The notes beneath the pieces were generated by a model. The model had not been told where the DNA came from and made no database searches. It worked only from the letters and a program-made list of their open reading frames with translations. DNA of 64,000 nucleotides, from contig JBHGNT010000002.1 in NCBI GenBank assembly GCA_043228905.1, forward strand, positions 3,410,001 through 3,474,000, in the 5' to 3' direction. This stretch comes from Azolla caroliniana. Taxonomy: Eukaryota; Polypodiophyta. Below are positions 12,268 to 23,724 of the stretch, one piece after another; position 1 is the first letter of the stretch; the number at the start of each line of letters is the position of its first letter. Both the position numbers and the translations under genes were made by a program.

Positions 12268-12420
12268 TATTCGCCTATCCACCAGAACCACAGGCTACCG
12301 GTGCCTTGTTGCATTTGCACGGAGGTTTGACGGATGGGCTCGCTTGTAGATGGGTGGTCAAACCTCCGTGCAAACGCAACAAGGCACCGGTAGCCTGTGG
12401 CTCCGGTGGATAGGCGAACA
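12268..12420. repeat. ~64-bp inverted repeat at LTR-element junction
   Basis: The left arm (about 12,268-12,331) and right arm (about 12,357-12,420) are reverse complements with only a few mismatches. Both contain ACCGGTGCCTTGTTGC or its complement, and CACGGAGGTTTGAC or its complement. The spacer is about 25 bases. The arms separate a minus-strand coiled-coil frame from a plus-strand one, so this marks an inversion breakpoint, a fold-back duplication or an assembly artefact. Confidence 0.85.
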
Positions 12421-13270
12421 AGGCACCTGCACCGGGACTACAAATGGCTGGAAACGGAGCATAAGGAACGGATGGTCGAACTCCAGCAGGAAGTTGATCG
12501 GGGCCGCGACGGCGATCGCCGACGAACGTGCAGAAAATACAAGACAATTGGACGAGGCGGAGAAGGTCCGAATGGAGCTCCAGAGGCAGTAGCATGAAGA
12601 AAAGGAGAGAGCGTCAACGGTATTGCAAAAATTACAAAGCACATATCAAAGGCAATTGACGCATTACAAGGAGCAGGCGGAAGACAACGTCAAAATCCTC
12701 AAGCAATTGAAGGAGGAACGGCAAGCTGCGGAGACCAAATCGCAGTTGGGAACGGGCCGGATTTAGTGCATCCTCCGGGCATGGTTGAATCAGACAAAAC
12801 GCTTGATTGACGAAAGCTCCGTAAGATGGTGGACAAAGTGGGCACAAAACGCGGCGGAACTCCAATTACTACGTGCAGACGTGGCAAACCGACGGAAGGA
12901 AGGAGATGATTGTTACACGTTGACTTTCGAGGACTTCACCGCCATACGGGACGAGCTGGCCGATGACTTCCAAGTCCTGGCGGATGAACAGCTGGCGCAG
13001 GTCCGACAACTCGTATCTCAACTAGACAATGATAGGCTGGACGCTCAAATCCAGTTTGAAAGCTACGAGCGGTTTCGGGTTCGGGAAGAAAAAGCACGGG
13101 AAGCGGCAACGGTTAACCTTAGTGATGAGGAACCGTCGCAAGCCGAGGGCCAGGCCGGAACCAGTCAACCGAAGACCACTACGACGAAGGGAGCAACGAC
13201 GGAGACGCCGGTGTCAGAGCAACAAACGGAGGAGCAGCCGCAACAGCCACCAAAGGACCAGTCGCAGTAG
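12397..13270 (+). pseudogene. Broken coiled-coil gag-like reading frame, plus strand
   Basis: Three open segments in changing frames form one decayed protein. They are about 12,397-12,500 (LHRDYKWLETEHKERMVELQ), about 12,500-12,592 (RQLDEAEKVRMELQRQ, then a stop) and 12,785-13,270 (161 codons). The last holds a WWTKWAQNAAELQLLRADV block, a coiled-coil stretch (QLVSQLDNDRLDAQIQ) and a C-terminal Thr/Gln/Glu-rich tail. A CAA-rich tract after the stop (13,271-13,330) continues the Gln-rich tail out of frame. At least one frameshift and two stops make it non-functional. The high GC and the adjoining LTR-like block support an LTR-retroelement origin. No enzymatic domain is present, so it could be a non-autonomous element. 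Confidence 0.5.
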
Positions 13271-13483
13271 CAATCAACAGAGCAGCAACAGCAACCACAA
13301 CAACAACAACAACCAATTCCATATGAACCATTGGAGACTCTCGAACAAAGCATTCTGGATATTTTGGACGAAGAATAGCAAGGGTCGGATGTGGATTCGA
13401 CGTACAAGGTACTGTCCCACGGGCATGCCATGTGTTACCGGCCGGCAAAGGAGTCTAGAGTGTGAAACGGGGAGTTATTTAAT

Positions 13484-13796
13484 TGTTAGGAATGGTTGTA
13501 AGTAAGCTATGAGTGTGGACGGACGGACCGGAATCGGTATGCCGTTCCGGATCCGGACTGATCCCGAACAGGTGCGGATGGCACCGTTTTGTACTACAAA
13601 CCGGAAAGCTATTTAAAGGCCCGGATACAATGTAATGAGCAGCGGTTAATTAATAAAGCTTAGTGTTTTTATCTCTGTGTTAATTGTTGTTCTACATTCA
13701 TTGTTATACCTTACGCGTGTGAATATTAAGGACGATCATGCTAAGTAACCTAATTAAGTCGAATTAATTGTTGATTCTAATCCTCCTGCCGTAACA
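13484..13796 (+). mobile_element. Probable LTR (313 bp) of the adjoining retroelement
   Basis: The block starts TGTTA and ends TAACA, a perfect 5-bp terminal inverted pair with the canonical TG...CA ends. Inside are a TATA-like CTATTTAAAGG near 13,609 and AATAAA at 13,652-13,657, in the order expected for an LTR promoter and poly(A) signal. It lies just after the gag-like frame, so it would be the 3' LTR. A clear polypurine tract is not directly adjacent (GAAACGGGGAG lies about 10 bases before) and the partner LTR is not seen, perhaps because of the gap. Confidence 0.55.
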
Positions 13797-13859
13797 CCCC
13801 TTTGGTGAAGTGTCTTCCATAGACACCCTGCGTTAGGCCATTGTCCGGCCCTAAGAGTT

Positions 13860-16800
13860 AACAACGTATACACTCCAAATAATAGAACAGACATGGCAAC
13901 TTTCTAGGGGCAGATCCACCTTCAAGTAGTGGGTGATGAGGAATGGTGAATAGGAAGGAATTTCAATATGATCAAATCCCTTCACAATAGCTCCAACAAC
14001 AACCCCACACTTCTACAAGGAGGGGAACACAAGTAGTGAGAGAAGTTATGAGTTCACCTTAACCTACCTGATATTCGGCATTCAACCAACTTCCAACATA
14101 AAGGTAATTCTCTTTTATTCTCCCAATTAGATGGGAGGAATATTGGGCCCTCCCTTTCTTGTATCAACCGCACCTATGTGGGGTAGGCTATGGAAGTGAA
14201 GAGAGCCTGGTGTCGCATAGCTCCAGGAACAACATTCTTCAACCACTCCTTGGTAATCAACCATTTTCAGATGTCCTAAAAGTGGGGTTTGTTTCAGCCT
14301 CAAATCTCTCACACTATATACATGAATGTAGAGGTGAAGGAACAACTCACCACCCAGTGGTAATAATCCAACAATGACTCATCATCATCATCATCATTCG
14401 AGACACTATTTTCTAAACTAACAAGAGCTTCAAATCTACTGCACGAGATCATTAAGACAAGAAGCAGGGACACTCAAGAAAATAGGTAGTGGGTTAGGCG
14501 GGGAATAATAGCACTATGACGGCTCCAACAGAGATACCCATCATGTATTTGGATCGTGGGATAGGTTGCTATGGCCAAACAAGAACTCCTCGTGACAAAG
14601 AAGGAAATCTATGACATGTGGTCATGGAAGCATGGCTCAATCGATTCAACTAGGGGACAAAACCATGAAGGAATGCTTCCGCTTTAAGGGGCCAAGGCAT
14701 GCTAGAATAGTGATATGCAATCGCAATCGAGAGGATGACTCGACCATTGAGGATGGAGAAAAAATGAGAAGCATTGTCACAACTTACTATAAACACCTAC
14801 TTACCGAAGATAGGATGGCCACATGAGTAAACTAGAGAGATGATATTGTCCACCACAACCTACCTCAGAAAGTTACAACTATCGATAATCAAAATATGGG
14901 ATGCACTCTTAGAGCTGGACGCAACTACCTACGCTAGACTCGATGGTCTAACTCCTCACTTCTTCACTAGCCTTTGGGATATTATTAAAGAGGACCTTCT
15001 TTAGGCGTATGAGGAGATCATCACATCTGATAATATGCCAAAAGAATTTGGGTAGGGGATGATACATCTCATTCCCAAAGGTGGTGGGAATGCCAATGAC
15101 ATCAATAAGTGGTGGCCCATAACTCTACTAGCAAAAATCGTGGCATGACACCTAACACCCCTTCTCCCTCAACTCAATCACACCTTCCAAACAAGCTTCG
15201 TTAAAAATCAGAGCATCCTGGACAATCTCTTCTTGTTTTGGGAAGAAATAGCCTTTACCATGCACATAAACAAGGTGGTTGTGGTGCTTCTAGATTTTGA
15301 GAAAGCACATGACATGGTATGTTGGGATTTTCTAGAAAGTGTGATGGGGAAACTTGGCTTCCAAGATTTGTGGATTAAAGGTATTGCAACCCTCTACAAA
15401 AATGCCAATGATTGTGTATTAGTACTAGGTGAAGGGGGCCCCTTCTTCCAAATATCATGCTCTATGTGACAGAGAAGCCTGCTTGTTCCATCCCTATTTC
15501 TATTACATGTAGAAGCATTCTCTAGTTTACTCCACTCGAGGCATCTAAATTTACAGGGTCTTTGTGGATGTACTCTCTCTAGTGCCTCCTTGATGTAAAT
15601 ATGCGGATGATACAGCAGTCGACATGCAAAATCTAAAAACGCTAGAATGTGGGCTATCATTGTTTTGCAAGAGATCAAACACCATGATCAATTAGCATAA
15701 ATCCTATCCAATATGGCTCTATGATGAACCACCTAATTTGGGGCCCACATCCTAGCTTCACGTGGATCAACCAAGGTGTGAGCACCAGGTATTTGGGTTT
15801 CCAAATAGGCTTCAACACTCCTCTTGAGACGATGATTGCACCAATTATGCACTCAATACAACAAAAATTGATACGTCGAAGCTTGAAAAAACTTTCACAT
15901 GTAGGATGCATCACAGTGATGAATTAGGTATTACTTGCAATAGCATGGTACAACCTATTGTGTTGGACTATCTCTAAAGGAAGTATACATCAAATCCAAA
16001 GTTTGGTACACAATAACATTTGGTTAGGTAAGGAGAATCATGCATCCTGGGCCAAGGTGGCACTGCATGTCCTCACTTCACCCAAATCGAGAGGAGGGAA
16101 TCATGGGTTTGATCAATCCCCTCTCACGGTCTAAAGCACTACTCGCCAAATTTGTGGTTTGAGGACTCCAACCAAGGGATGATTGTTGGAAAGGATATTG
16201 AGACAACACTTTGCTTAGTACTTTGAGCCAAAGCCTATGTGCTAATTGGGCCCCTCAGACGGGGTGGATTCTAAACATGGATATGAAACCAAGGTTCTTG
16301 CGTCAAATGGAGGATAGATTCAACGTATCCATGTGGACGGCATGGCGTGACCAAAGATGAGGGCTCAAAGTGCAGTTAAACTAGCTCCGAACTTGCATGG
16401 CATGCATTAAAGATGAATCGAGTAAACTAATTGGATAAAGTAAGGGGATCTCATGGGGAAGCATTGTAAAAGGTCTACCAAAGAGTATCAAATGTTGGAG
16501 ATGGTTCATGTCATTGTCATTACAAGATCAAGCCAACATACCACATGGAATCAGGGATGGATGGACTATATGAGATCTAAAATTGTGAACACTCTATTAC
16601 TTGGGGAAGCTGCTAGTTCAAGGACAACAATGGAGAAGTGGATAGGTAATGAGGAGGGATCTTTGATTCCAAGAGGTAGGGAACCATTATATAGGATACA
16701 AGGTCACAAGCTGCAAGTCAATGATGAACCAACATTAGTAAACATGGCAGTTTGAGTGCTCACGTAACCATCCACTATGCAACACTATTGCAAGAGATAT

Positions 16801-17045
16801 GGAGTGAAGTTGTAGCCATGCTAAAGAGCCAATACAATGGCATCACAAGCGGATCCAAAGGTGCCGAAAGACAACTCTTGCTCTTCATCCAACAATGGTC
16901 GTCCTCTCCTTTTTTTGAATCAATGGGCCTCCACATAAGATGGAACTATCGAGCCCCTTGTGTGGTATGTATATAGCATTCACAAATGTAAACTTTTAAA
17001 ACTAATGCAAGGAGTTTTTTGTTTTGGAAAAAAATAAATTATTCC
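13860..17045 (+). mobile_element. Degenerate LINE with endonuclease and RT remains (copy 2)
   Basis: Longer copy of the same LINE family. Endonuclease-like remains lie near 13,890-14,100. RT motifs follow in order: LIPKGGGNANDINKWWPITL near 15,065-15,125, VVLLDFEKAHDMVCWDFL near 15,286-15,340, the block starting GKLGFQDLWIK near 15,345 and YADDTA near 15,597-15,615. Many in-frame stops (for example after LAKIVA) make it inactive. The 3' end is ACTAATGCAAGGAG...TTTTGG plus an A-rich tail near 17,000-17,045. The distal part (16,651-16,976) matches copy 1 and, in reverse, the fragments near 41.5 and 54.3 kb. Confidence 0.85.
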
Positions 17046-18180
17046 ATAATTTCCTAGTATTTCAAACATAAAAAAGGAAATGATCAACTACTTATATTAG
17101 AGCAATGTTGAGAACACTAATATGTACATATATGTAACAATGTTCTACTTGAATAGTTTGCACAAATAATTGTACTTCCAAGTTTAAAGATGAAGTTTTA
17201 CACTAAATCAATTGTCTCATATATACTTCAAAATTATGAAATTATATGTCTATTGAACAAAATAAATGTGTATCAATATACATTCTTTCATTTTATAGGT
17301 AAAGAAAATCAAGTTATACAACCACATCTTCGTAAATTTAATACTTCTCTTGGTGTATGTGTTTGACGATGATAGTTAAAAAATTTCAATTTAAGAAACG
17401 CTCATTGAGGTCAATCTTATACTTCTCTTTATGTGATTATGTACCTACTATACATACAATCTTCGTAGAACTTTATAATCATGATTCAAAATTTCACCAT
17501 ATATTTCCATTTAAAACAATCATATACACGAATTTTGCTCACGATACTACTTGCTAGGAGAATCCGCAACCTTACTCACTAAAGCATTTGCCTTTTGATG
17601 TGGAGCGCTTTTTGGGGTGCCAATGTTGGCAAGCCCACTTCATGTTGCAAAGCCAAGGCTCAATCTACATCAAGAAGATAGATAAATGTCCCGTGACCAT
17701 TGGTTCGACATAAAAAACCAAAAAACCAAGCTATTGTTGATAGGGGCATTGTATCATATGATGCCATGTTTTCCCATGTATAGCAAGAACCTCATACAAA
17801 CTCACACTTGAATATAATTATTTGAAGTGCTCGAAACTTTGTAATCCTCCTGTTATTGATCAAATTCAGGTGTTGTTCCTCCCTTTTGTCTTTGTTTATC
17901 ATCCTGTGTAAAATGTTTATGGGTGTATTGGTTTGAGATTACATATTTATCTCTCTCACTCTCACTCTCACTCTCACTAATCTCAAAATTGGTCCCATAC
18001 AAGTTGATATGTTGATTTGGTCCCATAAGTCGAAATAGGCCTCCTCATGGAAGGTAAAATATTCTATATTGCCTCTCCCTCTCTAAAATTGGCCTCCTCA
18101 TGGACGATAAAATATATATTCTATATTGTCTCTCCCTCGCCCTCCCTCTCTCTCTCCCTCTCTCTCTCAAAATGTAGTTT
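17046..18180. other. Intergenic with a short tandem duplication
   Basis: AT-rich, no gene seen. A ~53-bp segment containing GGCCTCCTCATGGA and TATTCTATATTG occurs twice in a row near 18,038-18,150, next to CT-rich DNA (17,950-17,980 and 18,125-18,168). Confidence 0.6.
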
Positions 18181-18204
18181 AAGATGACATATGGGACTGC
18201 TACA

Positions 18205-19260
18205 AGTTTGAAAATCATGTTTTGGAATTGTGGAGGATATCCATAGAATAGGGACTCATGATTGATTGGCATAGCTCAAGGGATCAATATTACATATTTC
18301 TTGTTGAAACTTAAGAACATGAATCCAAGTGCATATGTAATATTCATGGCCATATCATCAAATCTATATGGCTTTGCACTAAAAGAAATCTTGAGCGATC
18401 AATAGTGGCATGTATTTATCGCGAGGACTTGGGAAAACTACATATGAATATGTAAGTATGATGAATACAAAAGATATATGTGGGTTAAAGTATAACTATG
18501 CAAAGATAAACTTTATTTGGCATGTTGTTACATTCCTCATAGAGAGTCCAAGTACTATAATTTGTATGTGTTACGTCACGATGATCATTTTTCCAGTGTG
18601 TGATAACATTCTTACATATGACTACATTGGAAAAGTGGTGATTGTGGAAGATTTTAATGTTTCAACTTAAGAAAATGTGAAAGTTGATGATAATGTAATG
18701 GTACAAGATGTATACCATAACCTGATATACTACAATATTTTGTGTCACATGTCAAAGTACCCATAATTTTCCAATAAAAATGTTAAGACATATTTGCTAG
18801 ATTTCTGAGAAGGATGTGTAGTTAACAATGTATTGATAAAAGGATGTGATGCATCCAAGATGAATGCATTCAAATTGGCCAATTGTCACCAAACTCAGAA
18901 CACAGGTTCTTCTACTTGCACATTGCAACCAACAACTCACACACATTGCCTAATGCACTGGAGTACAAAAGGAAAAGAGGTACATTATCCCACATGATTA
19001 CTATTAAAAAGCTAATTTATATGCAAATGAGGTTGAGAATCATGTCATGAACCTCTCCCTTAGCAAAAATGTGAAAACAAATTGGGAGCAATTGAAGGAT
19101 ATTCTCAAGCAGGGTGTCAATATTTTAGTCCATGTGTAGGTGGACATCAAATGCTTAGTTTCCCATCTAATGCTTGGTTTGATGAATAAAGGAGGGCTCA
19201 TCTCAAAATGTTCAAGCTCAGAAATGTTCAAAAATGAAAACGTCCTAAGATTGTATCAAT
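18205..19260 (+). mobile_element. Decayed LINE-like 5' ORF2 region
   Basis: Near 18,210 the plus strand reads KIMFWNCGGYP, the usual opening of plant LINE ORF2 endonucleases (KxxSWNCRG type). About 420 bases later it reads VVIVEDFNVST, corresponding to the endonuclease GDFN block. Stops are frequent throughout. Similar AT-rich decayed sequence continues to about 19,800, where no further motif is readable. Confidence 0.5.
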
Positions 19261-19904
19261 ATCGAAAATCATGATGAGAATGATGAAGATGTAACATTAT
19301 CACATGCAAGAAAGGAAGAAAACACAAATGTTTAAGGTCCAACAAAGTTAGCATCAAACAACTCAAGAGAAAAAAGTAAAATATAATTTGTGCCAATGAA
19401 GAGATGGGACAATGTTTACATAGGCAATGGGATAGTGCCTATGACATTGAGTATGGACGAACATTATAACTCATGTGTGTCTAATCAAGATGTCAATAAA
19501 GGGGCAACTAAGATGTCTATAAAGTGATAGATGCACCTTTATTTTAATGGAAAGTGAGCTCTTGACATGGACAAAACCACAAACTTGTCACGGTTTTCCG
19601 AAAAGATTGGCTGATGAATTTGGTAATGTCAATCCAGTTCACTTCCTACATACATTCCTCTCAGAATCACAATGTTGTTCCCTCTTCATACATCCTTTGT
19701 AATTCTAAACATGCTCTATTATTTGATGTTTGACATTTGTTTTCAATGTGGCGAATAGATATTCAACTACATTTCCAAGGCAAAACCATTGGAATTTGAG
19801 TTCCTAGGTATCTGAATTTTGAAAGGCATCATGATTGGAGCATGAAGTTTGCTCAAGGTGAAGTTATTGGTAGAAACTTGTCATTCCATGGGTTCTTACA
19901 AGGT

Positions 19905-22900
19905 TCATATTTTCTCCAAATTTAGCCTATTGAAAATATTAGAAGCTCGCGGAATGCTAACCTTATTTTTCTTGTTGGTATTGATTGTGTTCTTATTGTG
20001 CTTTGCTTGCAGAATAATTGAATTAGTGTCATTCCACGAGCATATTGACGATGACTTTTTACTTGGTTTTCGTTGTTGATCACGAAAGAATGCATTCTCT
20101 ATACAAAGTTGGTTGATCGCCGACCAACAAAGCTAGATATGATATGAACATATAACTTATTAGTATTCGATGTGTATGTGTAAACATGGTCATGGTATGC
20201 ATATAAATAAAAGTTTAGGAGGATCTAATCATGATTGAAGAAAATTGCAATGATTGGATTCAAGAAACTCACTTGAACATCTGTCTCTAATCTTTGGATG
20301 CGCTTATTCATGTCATCTATCTACAAAAACACAAACAAGTAACAATTAAATGATCATGTTTTCTAAGCCAATCCCCATGTAACAATTAAATTTTGAGACT
20401 TTTAATGAGGTGTTAGCTTTGAATCTAGAATCATTCAAATTATATTTATCCTCTTTATCCTTATTAAGATTATTACCGAGCCTTGGTTCTCATTTCCTTG
20501 CACATTGCTTTGGGGGGTTCCTCGACTAGGAGATGACTCCTCTTCATCTTGTGAATTACAAGCACTTTGATGTCTTGTCCTACAATCATAGTTCAAGCAA
20601 AATTTAGAACACATGGAGCTCATATTAAGCACATTGCATGCATGCATCTAGGAAATGCTTGAGAAAAAAGAGTACTACAAATTATTTTACAATAGTATCC
20701 ATAATTTTTATGACCTCTCTACACCTTCGTCTGACCGTTTCAAGAAGACTTCTTTCCTCGATCTCCTTTTGTTTTGTTGCCTTTAGATCCAAATTTTCCT
20801 ATTCACGTAAAAAGCATGCAAAAGTGTCAAGTTGACACTTGCAACTTATTTTTACTATAATGCATTTCGAAATCATGATAACTAGATAATGTTTTTGAGT
20901 TTTGAACCTAATATTTCAAAACGTATATTAATGACCAAGACAAAACACAACCTAAGATTTGGTTGACGAGGATGGATCCCTCAACCTTATCATGGAAGCA
21001 AACTATGAGGAAGAGTGAGGTTAGTAAATAGGGAGAAAATGCCCTAACAACAGATGTTGAGGCCATCCTTTCTAGCATAAATATGTCAGATTCGAAACAT
21101 ATCAACACACAATGAAGATTAACAATCCTACCAAAGGTAAACAAGCGGAATGCGACAGTGCCCCAAAAGTGACTCTATAAACAAATAGAAAAGGTTCATT
21201 ATCACCCCTAGAATGTAAAACTCGAAAAGGATCACCGAAAATTGAACATGTAAAGAACCACAAATGTTAAATATCATGTCTTATAATACGAAGGGATTAA
21301 GCAATCACAATATCGTCATCAGCTTCAAAGGTTGTTGACATTCTTTCTCTCGAAGAAACAAAGCAATCTAGTTGGTGATTTCTAGACTATCCATAGTCCT
21401 CAATATTGGAGAAGGTCTAGAGGAATCTAGATTGGAACCAACTCAGGTCAAAACTTAAAGAGGCAACAAAGCAACATGGTTTGAACTAGGGGTAGAGCAT
21501 GTCTTGGTGGACATCACTAGAGACACAATGTGTTTTACTTGGGGCAAACTTCAGATGTGCACACGAATTGGGTGGGCATCACAAGTTGAAAGACACGCGT
21601 GTTTTTACTTGGGACAACTCTCCGAAGTGCAAACAAAGATCCACTGAATAAATCTAGGATGGCTAGAGGTACCAATGCAATTTCGACAAGGCTAGGGCAA
21701 CTCTGGTGACGTAAACTCTCGACGACAAGAAAAACGGAGAAAACCAAAACTACAAGCATGTGATAAACAAATGTGGGATTGAATTTCTTAGACTTCTTCT
21801 TCTTTTAGTTACCTTGTTAGTGGTAGTGGTGGTGATGGAGGGCTTCTTCTTGTGGTGATTGGTTTGTTGAGCCTCGAGGCGCTTGACACGTGTCAAGATC
21901 TCATTGGCCATCTTGGCCACCTTCACAAAGCTATCATCTCCATTGTAACCATCACCATCACCATCATTATCTTCTTCTTCTTCTACTACTACTTCTTCAT
22001 CATGATCTTCTTCTTCATTATTATGATTATCATCCTTATTGATCCTTCCATACTTTCGATCAGTCGGCCCCTTGGCACGCCTCCTTGGCGTCCCACGAGC
22101 GGCGGCCGAATCCGAATCGAGCATCCCACACGAACCCACCATCGCCACGCTCCGGCCCGAATCCAAGGTCCCAATACATGAAGAACCCATCATGGCGGCC
22201 ACGTTCCGGTTCCGGCTCACCGGATCGCTCGCCACTCCATAATTCATAGAGCGCACGCTCTCGGGGTTCATCGGCGATGCTAATCTCGTGCAATCCCGGT
22301 AATTCGGCTCGTATGTGGGGCCGTAATTGGGCACGATTAGCCTCTCCGTTAGCCTCGTGGATGCTAACCCCGGTCCCTGATTACCGCTAATCAGGGTTGG
22401 ATATCTGGTCCGATGGTAATGGTCCAATGCCGACGGGAATCGATTGGTTACTGCTGCCTCCACTGGATTGGGATGGAGATCATAGTTACAGGGCCACATC
22501 TGCCTGCCGCGATTATCCGCCACAAATTCAAATGCAGGGGGAGTAGCCGCACGATCCATTGGATGCGAAGAATCGGCGTGGCCATCGTAATTCGCATAAG
22601 ACCCCGATCGATCGCTATGATGATTAGTGCGGATCGCGGCGAGATTAGGGATGGAAGGACTAATCTGGCGATCATAATCAGCAGGCCCTAATTGCACAGG
22701 GCGAGTATCGGATCTAAGATTTGTGGAGCCATTTGGGAGGAGATTAGTGGGGTGGGGATGATTAAGGGGGGCTAATTGCAGGCTGTGATTAGCAGCGGCA
22801 GAGGGTATTATAGCTCCTTTGGATTCATCCAGATTCCGGAGGATGTGGTTGAGGCGAGTGATTTTGGTATTGATCGAGTCATAGCGCCGTTCTGGAGTAG

Positions 22901-23237
22901 TAGTGCTGCTCCTCCTCCTCATCGCCATGGATGCAGCGGCCTTCATCTCCGACGAGGTACTGCAATAACTGGAATTTGAAGAAGGAGAAGAAGGCGCATA
23001 AGAGTTTAAAGGGTTATCATGGTTCCTGAACAAAGATCGATGATTCGGAATCAAATAAGGGCTAGGGTTAGGGTTAGGGTTAGGGTTAGGGTTAGGGTTA
23101 GGGTTAGGATTAGGACTAAGGCTAGAGCTACGACTAGGGTTAGGGTTTGGGTTTGGGCTAGGGCTAGGGTTAGGGTTAGGGTTAACAACTTTTTTGTTGA
23201 GGATTTGATCCTGATGATGCAGATCTGTCAAGCCCAT
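19905..23237 (-). CDS. Uncharacterised coiled-coil protein with Asn-Pro repeats
   Basis: Predicted exons (5' to 3' on minus): 23237-21813, 20798-20725, 20579-20477, 20320-20273, 20132-19905. Introns are GT-AG. Phases (0, 2, 0, 0) agree and the model yields 625 residues ending at TGA. Exon 1 has NPNP dipeptide repeats (about residues 19-60), Ser-rich and Ala/Met segments, a conserved-looking RYDSINTKITRLNHILRNLD block, an acidic Asp/Glu run and FVKVAKMANEILTRVKRLE. The short exons add helical stretches (KQKEIEERSLLETVRR, IDDMNKRIQRLETDVQ) separated by a Ser/Glu/Gln-rich exon, then a Lys/Asn-rich tail. No catalytic domain or membrane segment is visible. I do not recognise the family; a cytoplasmic or nuclear scaffold is only a guess. 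Start: first in-frame ATG of the open frame; a later Met (MKAAASMAMRRR) could be the real start. The small exons and the last exon's end are less certain; a donor at AAG|GTTAGC inside exon 5 would allow more exons. Confidence 0.65.
20930..21780 (+). mobile_element. LINE relic inside intron 1 of the unknown minus-strand gene
   Basis: Near 21,270 the plus strand reads NIMSYNTKGLSNHN, an ORF2 endonuclease opening. Stretches such as HVLVDITRDTMCFTWGK follow, with interruptions. It sits in the 1,014-base intron between exons 1 and 2 of the minus-strand gene and is in the opposite orientation to it. It accounts for most of that intron's length. Confidence 0.5.
23059..23185. repeat. Telomere-like GGTTAG hexamer tract inside coding exon
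   Basis: About seven consecutive GGTTAG units, then degenerate units (GGATTAGGACTAAGGCTAG), then further GGGTTAG copies. Read on the minus strand the hexamer is CCTAAC, encoding Pro-Asn, so the tract makes the NPNPNP segment of the unknown gene. The common plant telomere unit is a 7-mer (TTTAGGG). The pure 6-base period here keeps the frame. Confidence 0.9.
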
Positions 23238-23374
23238 GTCGCCACGAAAATTAGGGTTAGGGTTGGCATGGGTTATTGGCAAGGTTTACATACATACATA
23301 CATACACTCTACTCTGTTTCTCTCTGCCTCTAACTGCCCTGAATTTTCCCATGAACAAATTGCCTCTAAATATA

Positions 23375-23525
23375 TGCAACCGGTTTGTCCTACTCCAAAC
23401 CAAACCGGTTAAGCCTTAACCGGTTTGGAAGTTTTCAAAACTCTGAACCCAACCGGTCCGGTTTAAGAACCGGTTTCGGTTCGGCTTGAGCCTTGCCAAA
23501 CTGAGCTCAAACCGGTTTACGAAAC
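23375..23525. repeat. ACCGGTT-rich block upstream of the unknown gene
   Basis: The palindromic core AACCGGTT or AAACCGGTTT recurs about six times between 23,377 and 23,521, including near both ends of the block. It may be a small MITE-like element or a cluster of protein-binding sites. No target duplication was found. Confidence 0.4.
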
Positions 23526-23724
23526 TCAACCCTGAGCAACAATATTAATTGTATTAGTTTTCCTAGGGGCTTGCAAATTAATAATATCGTTGATTGCAAG
23601 TTTTTATGCATTTAATGACAAGAATCAGCTTGTTCTATATTTTCAATAATTGAAGGTTCCTTAGGGTAGTCAAAGGTTTCATTCTATATATATATGTATA
23701 TATATATGACATTGAGGTGGTGAC

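Noticed and set aside
21852-22293. Frames antisense or out of frame to the unknown minus-strand gene
   Set aside because: Shadows of its first exon; composition reflects Glu/Asp codons read backwards.
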